This document shows, in pieces, positions 1 through 7,537 of a stretch of 8,709 nt of DNA (positions within the stretch are counted from its first letter, which is position 1; the number at the start of each line of letters is the position of its first letter). The notes beneath the pieces are model-generated. The model was not told the DNA's origin and searched no databases. It saw nothing but the letters and a program-made list of their open reading frames with translations. Location of the stretch: contig JAITJY010000207.1 in assembly GCA_031278675.1 (NCBI GenBank), positions 1 to 8,709 of the forward strand. The letters are read 5' to 3'. The stretch comes from Bifidobacteriaceae bacterium. GTDB lineage: Bacteria; Actinomycetota; Actinomycetes; Actinomycetales; WQXJ01. The translations under genes were made by a program, and so were the position numbers.

Positions 1-1
1 C

Positions 2-190
2 CCCGCCCCGCGCCAAGGCGACCAGTACCGCTGGTGGATACTCGCTACGCCGGACCAGGTCCACACCACCGGCGAACACCAACTCGCCCTGCCACGCAGC
101 GAATTCGGAGCCGGCGCCGTCTGCATCGAAGTGCAGTTGGTCCGCGAAGAGCGGGCCGGCACCCAAAAGCTGAGGATTTGCGAACAATGA
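2..190 (+). CDS. C-terminal end of an upstream gene, probably the cluster's Ser/Thr protein kinase (partial)
   Basis: Only the last 62 codons are in the window; the frame is open from base 2 and stops at TGA 188-190. The tail is Trp- and charge-balanced (it contains QYRWWILATPDQ) and ends in alternating hydrophobic residues around AVCIEVQLVREE and LRICEQ, with two cysteines 20 residues apart. This looks like the last beta-strands of a small extracellular Ig/FN3-like domain. The other forward frames here give Arg/Pro-rich sequence typical of shadow frames. The stop overlaps the next start as ATGA, which implies co-transcription and coupled translation. In the related bifidobacterial PFNA cluster the gene at this position is the transmembrane kinase pkb2, so the C-terminal ectodomain of such a kinase is the best guess. 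No kinase motif is visible here, so that identity rests on gene order alone. Confidence 0.7.
   Translation, partial: PAPRQGDQYRWWILATPDQVHTTGEHQLALPRSEFGAGAVCIEVQLVREERAGTQKLRICEQ
171..176 (+). promoter_or_regulatory. Weak Shine-Dalgarno (TGAGGA) for the giant Ig/FN3 gene
   Basis: TGAGGA lies 10 bases upstream of ATG 187-189, inside the end of the preceding gene. Together with the ATGA overlap it supports 187 as the start over the longer ORF beginning at 34 or the in-frame ATG at 229. Confidence 0.5.
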
Positions 191-3100
191 GGCAACGGGT
201 GGGTACAGGAAAGTGGACGAGTGCGGCGATGCCGACGGGCGGGGCACGTCCGACGGGCGGGGCAGGGCCGACGGGAATGGGGAAGCCTGCGGGCGTGCGA
301 AGGTCGGCGGGCGCGGCAAGGCCGCCCGCGACGAGGCGGCCAGCCGGAATGGCGCAGTGGGCGAAACGCGCCGCCTGGATTGCCTTGCCAGTGGTGGTGG
401 TTGCCTTGGCAGTGACGCGGCCTGGGTTCCCCGTGGACGCCGTCGACTTGACCGACCAATCGGTTTGGATCACAAACCTGGCCAGTGACCAGCGCAAAGT
501 CGCCCGCTATAACCAACCCATCGAAGAACTGACCGGCGGCTTCACCATCCCCACCGAAGAGGGCTATTTCGACGTGGCCCAAGCCGCCACTAATATCGCC
601 GTGGCCCAGGCCCGCAACTTCCGGGTCGTGGACCCACGGGCACTCAAACTCGCCGAACCAACACCGTACCCTGGCGCCGCCGACGAGGCACCAGATTTCT
701 TGAGGATCGCAATCGGCGGCGGGACCGCCCTGGTGGCGGACAGCGCCGGGACGGCGGCCTGGGTCCGCCCATTCGCCGCAGTCGAAGACTTCGATACCAC
801 AGCCGACAAGCCCGATATCGAGTTGGGCGGCGGTGGCCGCGCCGTCGCCGCGCCCGACGGCACCGTGTTCACGATCAGCGCTGCGGGCGAGATCAGCCGC
901 ATCGCCCTGCGTGACGGCCAGTCCCGCCCCGCAGTCCAAACGATCGGTTCGGTCGGTTCGGTCGGTTCGGTCGGTTCGATCGGTCCGAGCAGTTCAGGCA
1001 GCGCCCCGCTGGCAGAAATCACCGCCATCACTGCGGTCGGCGAACGCGCCTACGCCCTGGCGGGCACCGTCTTGTACTGGGACGGCGGCTCAGTTGACCT
1101 CAAGAGTTACGGCACGCCGGACACCCTCAAACTCCAAACCCCGGGGGCGGCCTCCCACTACGTAGGAGTGGCGGGGCCACGGGCGCTCTTGTTGATCGAC
1201 CGGAAGGGCGACGTCACCGAACTGGCCACCGGCACCGAAGGCAGGCCAGCCGTCCCTGCCACAGTCGGCGCCTGCGTCCATGCCGCCTGGGCCGCCGCGA
1301 CACCGACCGCGCAAACGACAACTGCCGCTGCCGCCGATGCCGCCGATGCCGCGAGGGTGACAGGTGCCGCCGATGCCGCCCACGCCGCCGATGCCGCCTG
1401 GACCGCCGCGACACCGACCGCGCAAACGACAACCGCCGATGCCGCCGATGCCGCCGATGCCGCCGATGCCGCGAGTGGTGCCGCCGCCGCTGCCGCCGAG
1501 AACTACATCGCCTCTTGCGGCGGGTCGAAGGCGGCCGGGCGGAGCCTCGAGGCGGTCCATGCTTCTTCGGAACTGGTGTTCCGGGTCAACCGGACGGTGA
1601 TCGTGCTGAATGATGTGGCGGACGGCCGCGTCTGGATGCCCACCCAGGACAACCAGGTACGCGACGCGTTGAACTGGGACCAGATCGACCCAAAGAACCA
1701 ACAAAACGCCAGCCAAGAGGACAACTCGGCCGTTGACCAACAACTCGACTGCGATGACCAAACCGCCAAACCCGAAGCCAAAGATGACGAGTACGGCGTC
1801 CGCCCAGGCGCCAGCGCCATCCTCCTGGTGCTGTCCAACGACGTTGCTACCAGTTGCGGCGCCCTCGCGATCGACCGGATTGATGCGTTGGATGGAGGCC
1901 AGGGCACCGCAGACGTGATCCTGAGCGGCCGCGCCATCCAATTCACCCCCGGGGCCGCAGCGACCTCCGCCAGCTTCATTTACACCATTTCTGATGCGAA
2001 CGGCCAGATCAGCTCAGCCACAGTGAACGTCAACGTGGTCGAATCAGCCAACCAGGCGCCGCAGGCGCCCACCCAAGAACTGCGTCTTGATATGGAACTG
2101 GGTGCCTCCGCCACCTATAACGCCCTGACCGGCTTCACCGATCCGGAGGGCGATCCACTGCAGCTTGTGGCAGCCACGACCGACGACCCGGCGGTGTTGC
2201 TCAGCTACCGCCCCGGCGGGACGCTGAGCATCAAGGACAACGGTGGCGGCCAACGCGCCGGTGTTCAGGTGGCCTTGACGGTGGCGGACTCGCTCGGCGC
2301 GGTGGCCGCGCCGGTGCGGCTGGCGGTGGCATTCCACGAGGCGGGTTCTTTGATCCCTCAGGCCGCTCCGGCCAAAGCAGACGGTCAGACCAACGAGGCG
2401 ATCACCGTCAACCTGCGTGAGGCGCTGCGCACCTTCCACCTCGACCAGCCGTCTTTCGCCCTGCAGGGTGAGCCCGCCCCCTTGACCACAGTCAAAATTG
2501 ACTCAGACGCTGGGACCCTGACGTTTACGGCATCGGCGGCCAATACTTATGTGGTGCCGTTGGCCGTCACCTCGGCCGCGAACACCGGCGATTTGTCGCT
2601 CCGGATCGACGTGCGGGACGCCGCCGGTGCCCGGGTGGTTGCCGTCCAGGACACCGCCTACCTGCGGCCCGGCGTGCCGACCGTGATAGACCCGCTGGCC
2701 AACGATTCCGCCGAAGGTGGCAGCGTCAAAGTCTTGCAGGATTATGACGCCTCGGGCGCCCCCGGTACCGAGGTTGTGCCGGTCGCTCACCAGTATCTCG
2801 AGTTGACGGATAACGGCGGGTCGGGCGCCGAACTGGTGCAATATACGGTGTCTGCAGGCGGCATCACCGCGCAGGGCACCGTCCGGGTGGTGCACGCCGA
2901 TGCGGGCGCTAACCAGGACCCGGTGGTGACCCCGAAGCGGCTCAATGTCCGCGCCGGCGGCGTGGTCATCCTGCCTATCTTGGAACAAACATTCGACCCA
3001 GATGGCGACCCTCTGACCATCGACACCACCGCCTCCCTGGAACCGGTTCCCGCCTGCGGCACGCTCTACGCCTCCGCCAAGACCGTCCGTTTCCAAGCCC

Positions 3101-6100
3101 CCGAAGCCGGTTGCGCCAAGCCGGTACAGGTGTCCGTCCCGGTGAACGATGACGCCGGCGGCGTTGGCCTCGGCACCTTCACCATCGAAGTCCACACCTC
3201 CCAAAGCGCCACCAAACCCCCGCCCGAACCGCTTGATCTGACCGCCCGGGTGCTCCAGGGCGAGGAAGTCAAAATTCCTGTCCCGCTGACCGGGATCGAC
3301 GTCGACGGCGACGGCGTCTCGCTGCTCCAAGGCCTCGACACGCAGCCGGCCTTCGGCCGGGTCACCGAGATCGGCCCGGACTACATCAAATACCAGGCGG
3401 CCGATGACCAAGCCCCCGGCACCGACACGTTTACCTACGCGGTCGAGGATTGGGCCTCGAACCGGGCGACCGCCACCCTCGCCGTGGGGGTCTCCGAACG
3501 GGGAGGAGCTAACACCGGGGTGGTCGCCCGGGATGATTCGGCCCGGGCCAGACCCCTCAAAGTGCTGGACATCCCCGTTTTCACCAATGATGTTGATCTC
3601 AGCGGTGATGAAACACTGAACTTCTGTGAGGACCAGGACCTGGGATTGTCTGATCCCGCGCTGGTCGCCGTGATGGACCGGGACAAACGGCGCCTGACAG
3701 TCACCATGCCCCAGGTAGAAGGTCAATATCAGGTGGTCTACTACGCCTGCTCGTCGGCCGGCAACCGCGACAGCGCCTCGGTCAATCTGGTGGTGGACGC
3801 CGCCGCGCCCATTGCCCCACCCCGCGCCAAAGACATTGTCTCGCCGCCACAGGAAACAATCGACAAGGCGTCCGTCGACATCGATGTGATGCGCTGGGCG
3901 TACAACCCATCTGGGCCGTCCAGTGACCTTGAACTGTTCCTCCCCGAACCGGGCACCGGCCATGCGGCGCTCCAATCGGACTCGAGCGTCCGGGTCAACT
4001 TGCAACAAGACCTGCCGACCATCGTGTTCTACGGCCTGCGGAACACTTCTGAGGAAGCTGCCGGGGCGGCATCGTACGGGTCCATCACTGTGCCACCGAT
4101 CTCGCGGCCCCCCTACCTGCGGCCCGAACTTGACCCGATCAAGGCGTCCGGCGGCCTCGAAGTGCTGACTGACCTCAACGAATACGTCGCCGTGAGCAAG
4201 GGCCGCGAAGGCGCATTCCTGTTCGAAGCGGACCAAGTGGGCAACCTCAGTGCGGGCCACGGCCAGGTCAAGGCGAATGACGGCGGGCGGGTGATCTCCT
4301 ATGTCGCGGACATGCGCTATCAAGGTGAGGACCGGATCGAGTTCTGGGTGGCGGACACGGCGGACCTAACGGACCAGACCCTGAAGAAATCCAGGCTGTG
4401 GCTCGATGTGTCGGTGGCGGAGGCGGGCCAGGCCCAACTCGCATTCAAGGACCCGGCGCCGCAGGTTGAACGCGGCGGCGGGAGCCGCACCCTGGACCTT
4501 GCGGCGTTCACCACGGCTAATTCCGCGCCCCTCGCCCAGCCCGAACGCCTTGCCGTTGACCTGGGGAAATCCTCGCTGACGGGGGTTAGTGTGACGGCTT
4601 CGGGCAGCCTCGTCACCCTCGAAGCAGACACCAGCGCGAGGGTCGGTGACCGAGCCGCCATCCCGCTGACGCTCGCCTACGACGGCGGCGAACCGAAAGC
4701 CGGCCTGACCCTGACCGTCAGTGTGATCGAGACAAAACAGCCGGTGGTGCGTCCCAAAGTAGCCGGCCCCATCAAGGTCCAGGCCAAAGAGCCGCAGGAC
4801 GTGCCGGTGCTCCAGGGGGTGTTCGATCCGTGGGCGGGTGTTGCCCCAGCCCAGATCATCAACGTGCGGGTGACCGGCGACGCGGTAGCGGAGCCGAACG
4901 GCCAGTCCATCAGTGTCACCGCCCAGGAAGTTGGCCAGGCCGTCGTGGTGACGTTCGACGTGGTGGACGGCGTGGGACGCATCCAGTCCGGTTCGTTTGA
5001 TGTGGTGGTCAGGGATGTTCCGGCGGCGCCCGATGCCGTCACCGGGCTCCCAGCAGACAAAGGCCAGGCGGTGGTCACCTGGGCGCCCGTCACGGGCAGC
5101 CACGCCCACGGCGAACCCGTCACCGGCTACCGGGTGGAGTTCGCTGACGCGCCTGGGGCGACCTGTCCCGCAACTACTTCCAATGCTGTGACTTGTGCAA
5201 TGGGTTCGACCAGGTATGGCACCGATCTGACCGTGCGGGTGATCGCCACCAACAGCCTGGGCGAAGGCCCGCCAGGGAGTGGAGTCTTCCACTATGAGCG
5301 CGTCCCGGACGCGCCGCGGGTTGTGGGGGCGGAGCCCGGCCTGAACTCGATCAGGCTCGCCTGGGACCCGCCGCCGGCGGACAGCGGCACTATCACCGGC
5401 TACCGGGTTGACTGCGGCGGCGGCGACGTGCCCACGCTCGGGCCCGGTTCGACCGCCGTGAGCGTGGTCGGGTTGGATGCTGCGGTGCCCTACACCTGCT
5501 CCGTGCGGGCGGTGGGCTCCGGCCCGGTCGGGGACTCCGCTGCGGCGGCGTTCCCTACGGTCACGCCCTACGGCCAGCCGGGTCAGCCCGCCGTCCCGCA
5601 GGTCACGCGGGATGGTGCCACGCACGTGACCGTGACCTGGACCAAGGTGGATGACCAGGGCGCCGGTCTGGTCTATGAGCTGTACCAGAACGGTCAAGCG
5701 ACCGGGTGTGACGCGCAGACCTGTTCGGTGGCGCTGGGGGTGGGGGAAGCGGCATCGTTCTATGTCAAAGCGACCTCCGCGAAAACTGGGGTGAGCGACG
5801 TGACATCGGAGGCGACCCCTTTGTACGCGCAGTGGCCTGATGCGCTCCCGGCCTTGGGCGCCATGAGCGCCAACGGCTCGTCCGGGGGAGCGGCCGGGGC
5901 GGGGGAGGTGAGCGTCGCTTGGCCCGGGGTGCCACCGATCGCGGGCGTCACCACCACGGCGAACTACTATTGGGGCGGAGCCAGGCTGGTCCGCCCGCAG
6001 GCCGTCTTCACCGCCCTGGGCGCCGGCCAATACAGCTTCCAGATGGACTATTGCATTACCCCCACCCAGGGCACTTGGGTGCCGGGCGCCCCTGATCCGT

Positions 6101-6528
6101 TCTGTGCCGCCCCGGTCAGCGCCACGGCGCGGGTCACCTCCAAACCGGCTGCGGTGACGAACTGCGCCGCTGAACGGGTCGACGCGTCCAGGGTCCGGGT
6201 GGTCGGCTGCGTCATTGGCGATGCCGGTGGCCTGCCGGTGCGGTTGGAGTACAACTCGGCGATCTCGTGGCAACTGGCCGAGCCTGCGGCGGCTTTCGAG
6301 TTCGCGGTGATTGGTCACGGGGCGGGGAGTGTCCGGGTCAGGGCGGTCAATGATGACGGCGCCTCGCCGGTGACCGAGTTGACTTATCCTGTCTATACCG
6401 CGCCGGCCAGTCCCACGCCGACCCCCGGCGCCTCACTTGGGGGGCCGCCTGGCGCCTCGCCTGGCGCCTCACCCGCGACACATAGCGCCTCACCTGGCGC
6501 CCAGCCCAGCCCAAGTCCTACGCCATAG
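187..6528 (+). CDS. Giant membrane-anchored Ig-like / fibronectin type III repeat protein (2113 aa)
   Basis: This is a surface protein of the family annotated in Actinomycetota as Ig-like or fibronectin type III domain-containing protein; it matches the fn3 gene of the bifidobacterial PFNA cluster by architecture and position. From the N-terminus: a basic Gly/Pro/Arg cytoplasmic tail (1-61), one membrane segment (about 62-77, WIALPVVVVALAV) and a propeller-like head (about 80-510) opening with the family-typical SVWITN and closing with LVFRVNRTVIVLNDV. An acidic Asn/Gln/Asp linker (about 495-530) follows, then about eleven Ig/cadherin-like modules (529-1610), three FN3 modules (1611-1881), two degenerate FN3-like modules (1882-2070) and a 43-residue Ser/Pro/Gly tail. 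There is no LPXTG motif or C-terminal membrane helix, so the N-terminal helix is the only visible anchor. The start at 187 is chosen because it forms ATGA with the upstream stop and has a TGAGGA ten bases ahead; the ORF extends to ATG 34, but that part overlaps the upstream gene. The role is probably an extracellular sensor, adhesin or scaffold. Bifidobacterial FN3 has been reported to bind TNF-alpha; whether that applies here is unknown. Confidence 0.93.
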   Translation: MRQRVGTGKWTSAAMPTGGARPTGGAGPTGMGKPAGVRRSAGAARPPATRRPAGMAQWAKRAAWIALPVVVVALAVTRPGFPVDAVDLTDQSVWITNLASDQRKVARYNQPIEELTGGFTIPTEEGYFDVAQAATNIAVAQARNFRVVDPRALKLAEPTPYPGAADEAPDFLRIAIGGGTALVADSAGTAAWVRPFAAVEDFDTTADKPDIELGGGGRAVAAPDGTVFTISAAGEISRIALRDGQSRPAVQTIGSVGSVGSVGSIGPSSSGSAPLAEITAITAVGERAYALAGTVLYWDGGSVDLKSYGTPDTLKLQTPGAASHYVGVAGPRALLLIDRKGDVTELATGTEGRPAVPATVGACVHAAWAAATPTAQTTTAAAADAADAARVTGAADAAHAADAAWTAATPTAQTTTADAADAADAADAASGAAAAAAENYIASCGGSKAAGRSLEAVHASSELVFRVNRTVIVLNDVADGRVWMPTQDNQVRDALNWDQIDPKNQQNASQEDNSAVDQQLDCDDQTAKPEAKDDEYGVRPGASAILLVLSNDVATSCGALAIDRIDALDGGQGTADVILSGRAIQFTPGAAATSASFIYTISDANGQISSATVNVNVVESANQAPQAPTQELRLDMELGASATYNALTGFTDPEGDPLQLVAATTDDPAVLLSYRPGGTLSIKDNGGGQRAGVQVALTVADSLGAVAAPVRLAVAFHEAGSLIPQAAPAKADGQTNEAITVNLREALRTFHLDQPSFALQGEPAPLTTVKIDSDAGTLTFTASAANTYVVPLAVTSAANTGDLSLRIDVRDAAGARVVAVQDTAYLRPGVPTVIDPLANDSAEGGSVKVLQDYDASGAPGTEVVPVAHQYLELTDNGGSGAELVQYTVSAGGITAQGTVRVVHADAGANQDPVVTPKRLNVRAGGVVILPILEQTFDPDGDPLTIDTTASLEPVPACGTLYASAKTVRFQAPEAGCAKPVQVSVPVNDDAGGVGLGTFTIEVHTSQSATKPPPEPLDLTARVLQGEEVKIPVPLTGIDVDGDGVSLLQGLDTQPAFGRVTEIGPDYIKYQAADDQAPGTDTFTYAVEDWASNRATATLAVGVSERGGANTGVVARDDSARARPLKVLDIPVFTNDVDLSGDETLNFCEDQDLGLSDPALVAVMDRDKRRLTVTMPQVEGQYQVVYYACSSAGNRDSASVNLVVDAAAPIAPPRAKDIVSPPQETIDKASVDIDVMRWAYNPSGPSSDLELFLPEPGTGHAALQSDSSVRVNLQQDLPTIVFYGLRNTSEEAAGAASYGSITVPPISRPPYLRPELDPIKASGGLEVLTDLNEYVAVSKGREGAFLFEADQVGNLSAGHGQVKANDGGRVISYVADMRYQGEDRIEFWVADTADLTDQTLKKSRLWLDVSVAEAGQAQLAFKDPAPQVERGGGSRTLDLAAFTTANSAPLAQPERLAVDLGKSSLTGVSVTASGSLVTLEADTSARVGDRAAIPLTLAYDGGEPKAGLTLTVSVIETKQPVVRPKVAGPIKVQAKEPQDVPVLQGVFDPWAGVAPAQIINVRVTGDAVAEPNGQSISVTAQEVGQAVVVTFDVVDGVGRIQSGSFDVVVRDVPAAPDAVTGLPADKGQAVVTWAPVTGSHAHGEPVTGYRVEFADAPGATCPATTSNAVTCAMGSTRYGTDLTVRVIATNSLGEGPPGSGVFHYERVPDAPRVVGAEPGLNSIRLAWDPPPADSGTITGYRVDCGGGDVPTLGPGSTAVSVVGLDAAVPYTCSVRAVGSGPVGDSAAAAFPTVTPYGQPGQPAVPQVTRDGATHVTVTWTKVDDQGAGLVYELYQNGQATGCDAQTCSVALGVGEAASFYVKATSAKTGVSDVTSEATPLYAQWPDALPALGAMSANGSSGGAAGAGEVSVAWPGVPPIAGVTTTANYYWGGARLVRPQAVFTALGAGQYSFQMDYCITPTQGTWVPGAPDPFCAAPVSATARVTSKPAAVTNCAAERVDASRVRVVGCVIGDAGGLPVRLEYNSAISWQLAEPAAAFEFAVIGHGAGSVRVRAVNDDGASPVTELTYPVYTAPASPTPTPGASLGGPPGASPGASPATHSASPGAQPSPSPTP
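232..285 (+). repeat. 18-bp in-frame tandem repeat in the cytoplasmic tail of the giant protein
   Basis: Three adjacent 18-base units (232-249, 250-267, 268-285), each starting CCGACGGG, encode PTGGAR, PTGGAG and PTGMGK. A diverged continuation follows as PAGVRR. The third copy has drifted. The repeat enlarges a Gly/Pro/Arg-rich disordered tail on the cytoplasmic side of the membrane helix. Confidence 0.8.
367..420 (+). other. N-terminal transmembrane signal-anchor of the giant protein
   Basis: This encodes roughly residues 61-78: a hydrophobic run AAWIALPVVVVALAV preceded by KR and an Arg-rich tail. By the positive-inside rule the N-terminus is cytoplasmic and the remaining 2000+ residues are outside. 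No signal peptidase Ala-X-Ala site is evident after it, so an uncleaved anchor is more likely than a cleaved signal peptide. Confidence 0.75.
941..985 (+). repeat. 9-bp tandem repeat encoding Gly-Ser-Val units
   Basis: Five contiguous 9-base units (941-949, 950-958, 959-967, 968-976, 977-985) have the consensus CGGTCGGTT; the three inner copies are identical and the outer two carry CGATCGGT. In frame they encode IGS-VGS-VGS-VGS-IGP, a flexible loop between propeller strands. The period is a multiple of three, so gain or loss of units keeps the frame. Confidence 0.92.
1280..1500 (+). repeat. Imperfect ~111-bp duplication with GCCGCCGAT micro-repeats, Ala/Asp/Thr-rich
   Basis: Two copies begin with ATGCCGCCTGG (1280 and 1391) and continue with almost the same Thr-rich stretch encoding AATPTAQTTT. 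Each then runs into 9-base GCCGCCGAT units encoding Ala-Asp-Ala; the longest run is four units at 1432-1467. The offset shifts from 111 to 120 bases later in the copies, consistent with gain or loss of one 9-base unit. The insertion lies between Cys363 (codon 1273) and Cys444 (codon 1516) of the giant protein, so it probably loops out of a disulfide-closed propeller turn. Confidence 0.85.
1771..5016 (+). other. Array of about eleven Ig-like / cadherin-like modules
   Basis: Residues about 529-1610 divide into beta-sandwich modules of roughly 85-110 residues. Approximate starts are at nt 1771, 2050, 2341, 2647, 2905, 3211, 3511, 3805, 4102, 4431 and 4738. Several begin with the family pattern of a short Asp-rich strand, a Pro-Gly turn and an Asn-Asp-Val/Ser block (LSNDV, LANDS, FTNDV). 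Modules two, five and six carry DPEGDPL, DPDGDPL and DVDGDGV loops (nt 2140-2160, 2995-3015, 3298-3318), which resemble calcium-binding loops of bacterial cadherin-like repeats. Calcium binding is inferred only. Boundaries are by eye, good to perhaps ten residues. Confidence 0.72.
5017..6396 (+). other. Three FN3 modules followed by two degenerate FN3-like modules
   Basis: Two canonical FN3 modules start at about 5017 and 5302, each opening VPxAP and containing the conserved Trp (VTWAPV, LAWDPP) and GYRV strand. A third starts near 5566 (VTWTKV, YELYQNG). Two further segments, from about 5827 and 6145, keep fragments of the strand pattern (VSVAWPG, VRVRAVNDDG) but lack a full FN3 signature. 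Each of the five segments contains exactly two cysteines. FN3 modules are typical extracellular binding or spacer units. Confidence 0.8.
6397..6525 (+). repeat. Ser/Pro/Gly/Ala low-complexity C-terminal tail with 12-bp repeats
   Basis: The last 43 residues of the giant protein are almost entirely Pro, Ser, Ala, Gly and Thr. Two adjacent 12-base units (6448-6459 and 6460-6471, CCTGGCGCCTC plus G or A) encode Pro-Gly-Ala-Ser twice, with further partial copies around them. It is probably an unstructured, wall-exposed or wall-penetrating tail. There is no sorting motif. Confidence 0.75.
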
Positions 6529-6542
6529 CGCCCAACCCACCC

Positions 6543-6548
6543 AAGGAG
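6543..6548 (+). promoter_or_regulatory. Shine-Dalgarno (AAGGAG) for the MoxR gene
   Basis: AAGGAG sits four bases ahead of ATG 6553-6555 in the 24-bp gap after the giant gene. The spacing is short, but it is the only strong ribosome site in the window. The next in-frame ATG (6574) has nothing comparable. No hairpin terminator or promoter is seen in the gap, so the two genes appear co-transcribed. Confidence 0.75.
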
Positions 6549-6552
6549 AATC

Positions 6553-7536
6553 ATGGATGCCTCAGCGCCAGCTATGTTCGCGCGCGAGTTCGCGCAGCTC
6601 AACGGTGCTATTTCAACTGCGGTCAGGGGGAAGGTCAATGCGATCGGGCTGGTTTTGACGGCCATGTTCGCCGGCGGCCACGTGTTGTTAGAAGATGTCC
6701 CCGGGACGGGCAAGACCTCCCTGGCTAAGGCGCTGGCGGCCGCGTTGCGGGGCAGCACCGGCCGCATCCAGTTCACGCCTGATCTGCTGCCCTCGGATGT
6801 GGTCGGTGCCAACGTCTACGACCAGCGGACCCGCGAATTCGATTTCCGGCCGGGCCCGGTGTTTAGTTCTATCCTGTTGGCGGATGAAGTCAACCGGGCG
6901 AGCCCCAAGACCCAATCCGCGTTGCTTGAGGTCATGGAGGAACGCCACGTCACGATCGACGCGGAGACCCACCCGGTGCCCCAGCCGTTCATGGTGATAG
7001 CCACCCAGAACCCGGTGGAGCAACTGGGCACCTATCCGCTGCCGGAGGCGCAACTCGACCGGTTCTTGTTGCGCACCTCCCTCGGCTACCCCGATCACGC
7101 GACGGCGGTGGCGTTGGTTGCGGACAGCGCGCGGATCGACCGGACTAGCGCCATCCGGCCGGTGATTGGGACGGAGCGGGTGGCTCAGTTGTCTGGGCTC
7201 GCAGCCGGCGCGTATATCGCGCCTAATGTGCTGGATTATATCGTCAATTTGATTGAAGCAACCCGTACTGATCAGCGCTGCGAGCTTGGAGTATCGATGC
7301 GCGGCGGTTTGGCGTTGGCCCGTTGCGCCAAGGTTTACGCCATGGCGCAAGCCCGCGAGTATGTCACGCCCGATGACGTCCAGGCCCTCGCGCAGGCCGT
7401 CCTGGCCCACCGCCTCATCATCACCCCGGACGCCCAGATCGATCGCGTCCAGCCCGCCGACATCATTGCCGACACGCTCCGCACAGTGCCGACCCCCCAC
7501 GCGGGCGATTCGCGCCTAGCGCGCGCCGCCAGTTGA
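6553..7536 (+). CDS. MoxR-family AAA+ ATPase (327 aa)
   Basis: This is a cytoplasmic AAA+ ATPase of the MoxR family, thought to act as a chaperone-like remodeller for the assembly or activation of partner proteins. The full motif set is present: Walker A VPGTGKTS (49-56), Walker B ILLADE (107-112) followed by the MoxR-typical NRASPKTQSALLE, sensor 1 VIATQNP (148-154), an arginine-finger region PLPEAQLDRF (162-171) and sensor 2 GVSMRG (246-251, where GASPRA is the commoner form). The length is normal for the family and no catalytic residue is missing. The C-terminal lid includes YVTPDDVQALAQAVLAHRL. It lies between the giant Ig/FN3 protein and a DUF58 protein; MoxR and DUF58 genes are adjacent in many bacteria and are presumed partners. 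The actual client is unknown; the neighbouring surface protein and DUF58 are the obvious candidates. Confidence 0.97.
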   Translation: MDASAPAMFAREFAQLNGAISTAVRGKVNAIGLVLTAMFAGGHVLLEDVPGTGKTSLAKALAAALRGSTGRIQFTPDLLPSDVVGANVYDQRTREFDFRPGPVFSSILLADEVNRASPKTQSALLEVMEERHVTIDAETHPVPQPFMVIATQNPVEQLGTYPLPEAQLDRFLLRTSLGYPDHATAVALVADSARIDRTSAIRPVIGTERVAQLSGLAAGAYIAPNVLDYIVNLIEATRTDQRCELGVSMRGGLALARCAKVYAMAQAREYVTPDDVQALAQAVLAHRLIITPDAQIDRVQPADIIADTLRTVPTPHAGDSRLARAAS

Positions 7537-7537
7537 C

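Larger units (their letters stand above)
427..1765 (+). other. Beta-propeller-like N-terminal head with acidic linker
   Basis: The segment after the membrane helix (about residues 81-527) has recurrent short strands of the form hydrophobic-Ala-Asp/Gly-Gly-Thr, such as VAAPDGTVFTIS, LLLIDRKGDVTEL and VIVLNDVADGRVWMP. These resemble blades of a WD/NHL-like propeller. The opening VWITN and closing FRVNRTVIVLNDV blocks are what I recall as conserved in actinobacterial members of this family. It ends in an Asn/Gln/Asp-rich linker before the first Ig-like module. Blade number cannot be assigned by eye because two low-complexity insertions (941-985 and 1280-1500) interrupt it. Confidence 0.6.

Noticed and set aside
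34..186. N-terminal extension of the giant gene from ATG 34
   Set aside because: It overlaps the upstream coding frame (2-190), encodes Arg/Pro/His-rich shadow-like sequence, and would bury the ATGA coupling and the TGAGGA site before 187.
232..985. On/off phase variation by repeat slippage in the giant gene
   Set aside because: The repeat periods are 18 and 9 bases, so changes alter length but not reading frame.
2503..4323. 606-codon open frame on the minus strand
   Set aside because: It is antisense to clear Ig-like modules, rich in Gly/Arg/His/Val with no recognisable domain; long antisense frames are common in GC-rich coding DNA.
4366..6318. 650-codon open frame on the minus strand
   Set aside because: Its Arg/His/Gly-rich composition has no motif and lies opposite the Ig/FN3 region of a well-supported gene.
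6397..6552. Cell-wall sorting signal or a terminator at the end of the giant gene
   Set aside because: No LPXTG-like motif, hydrophobic helix or basic tail is present in the last 43 residues, and no stem-loop followed by a T-run is seen in the 24-bp gap.
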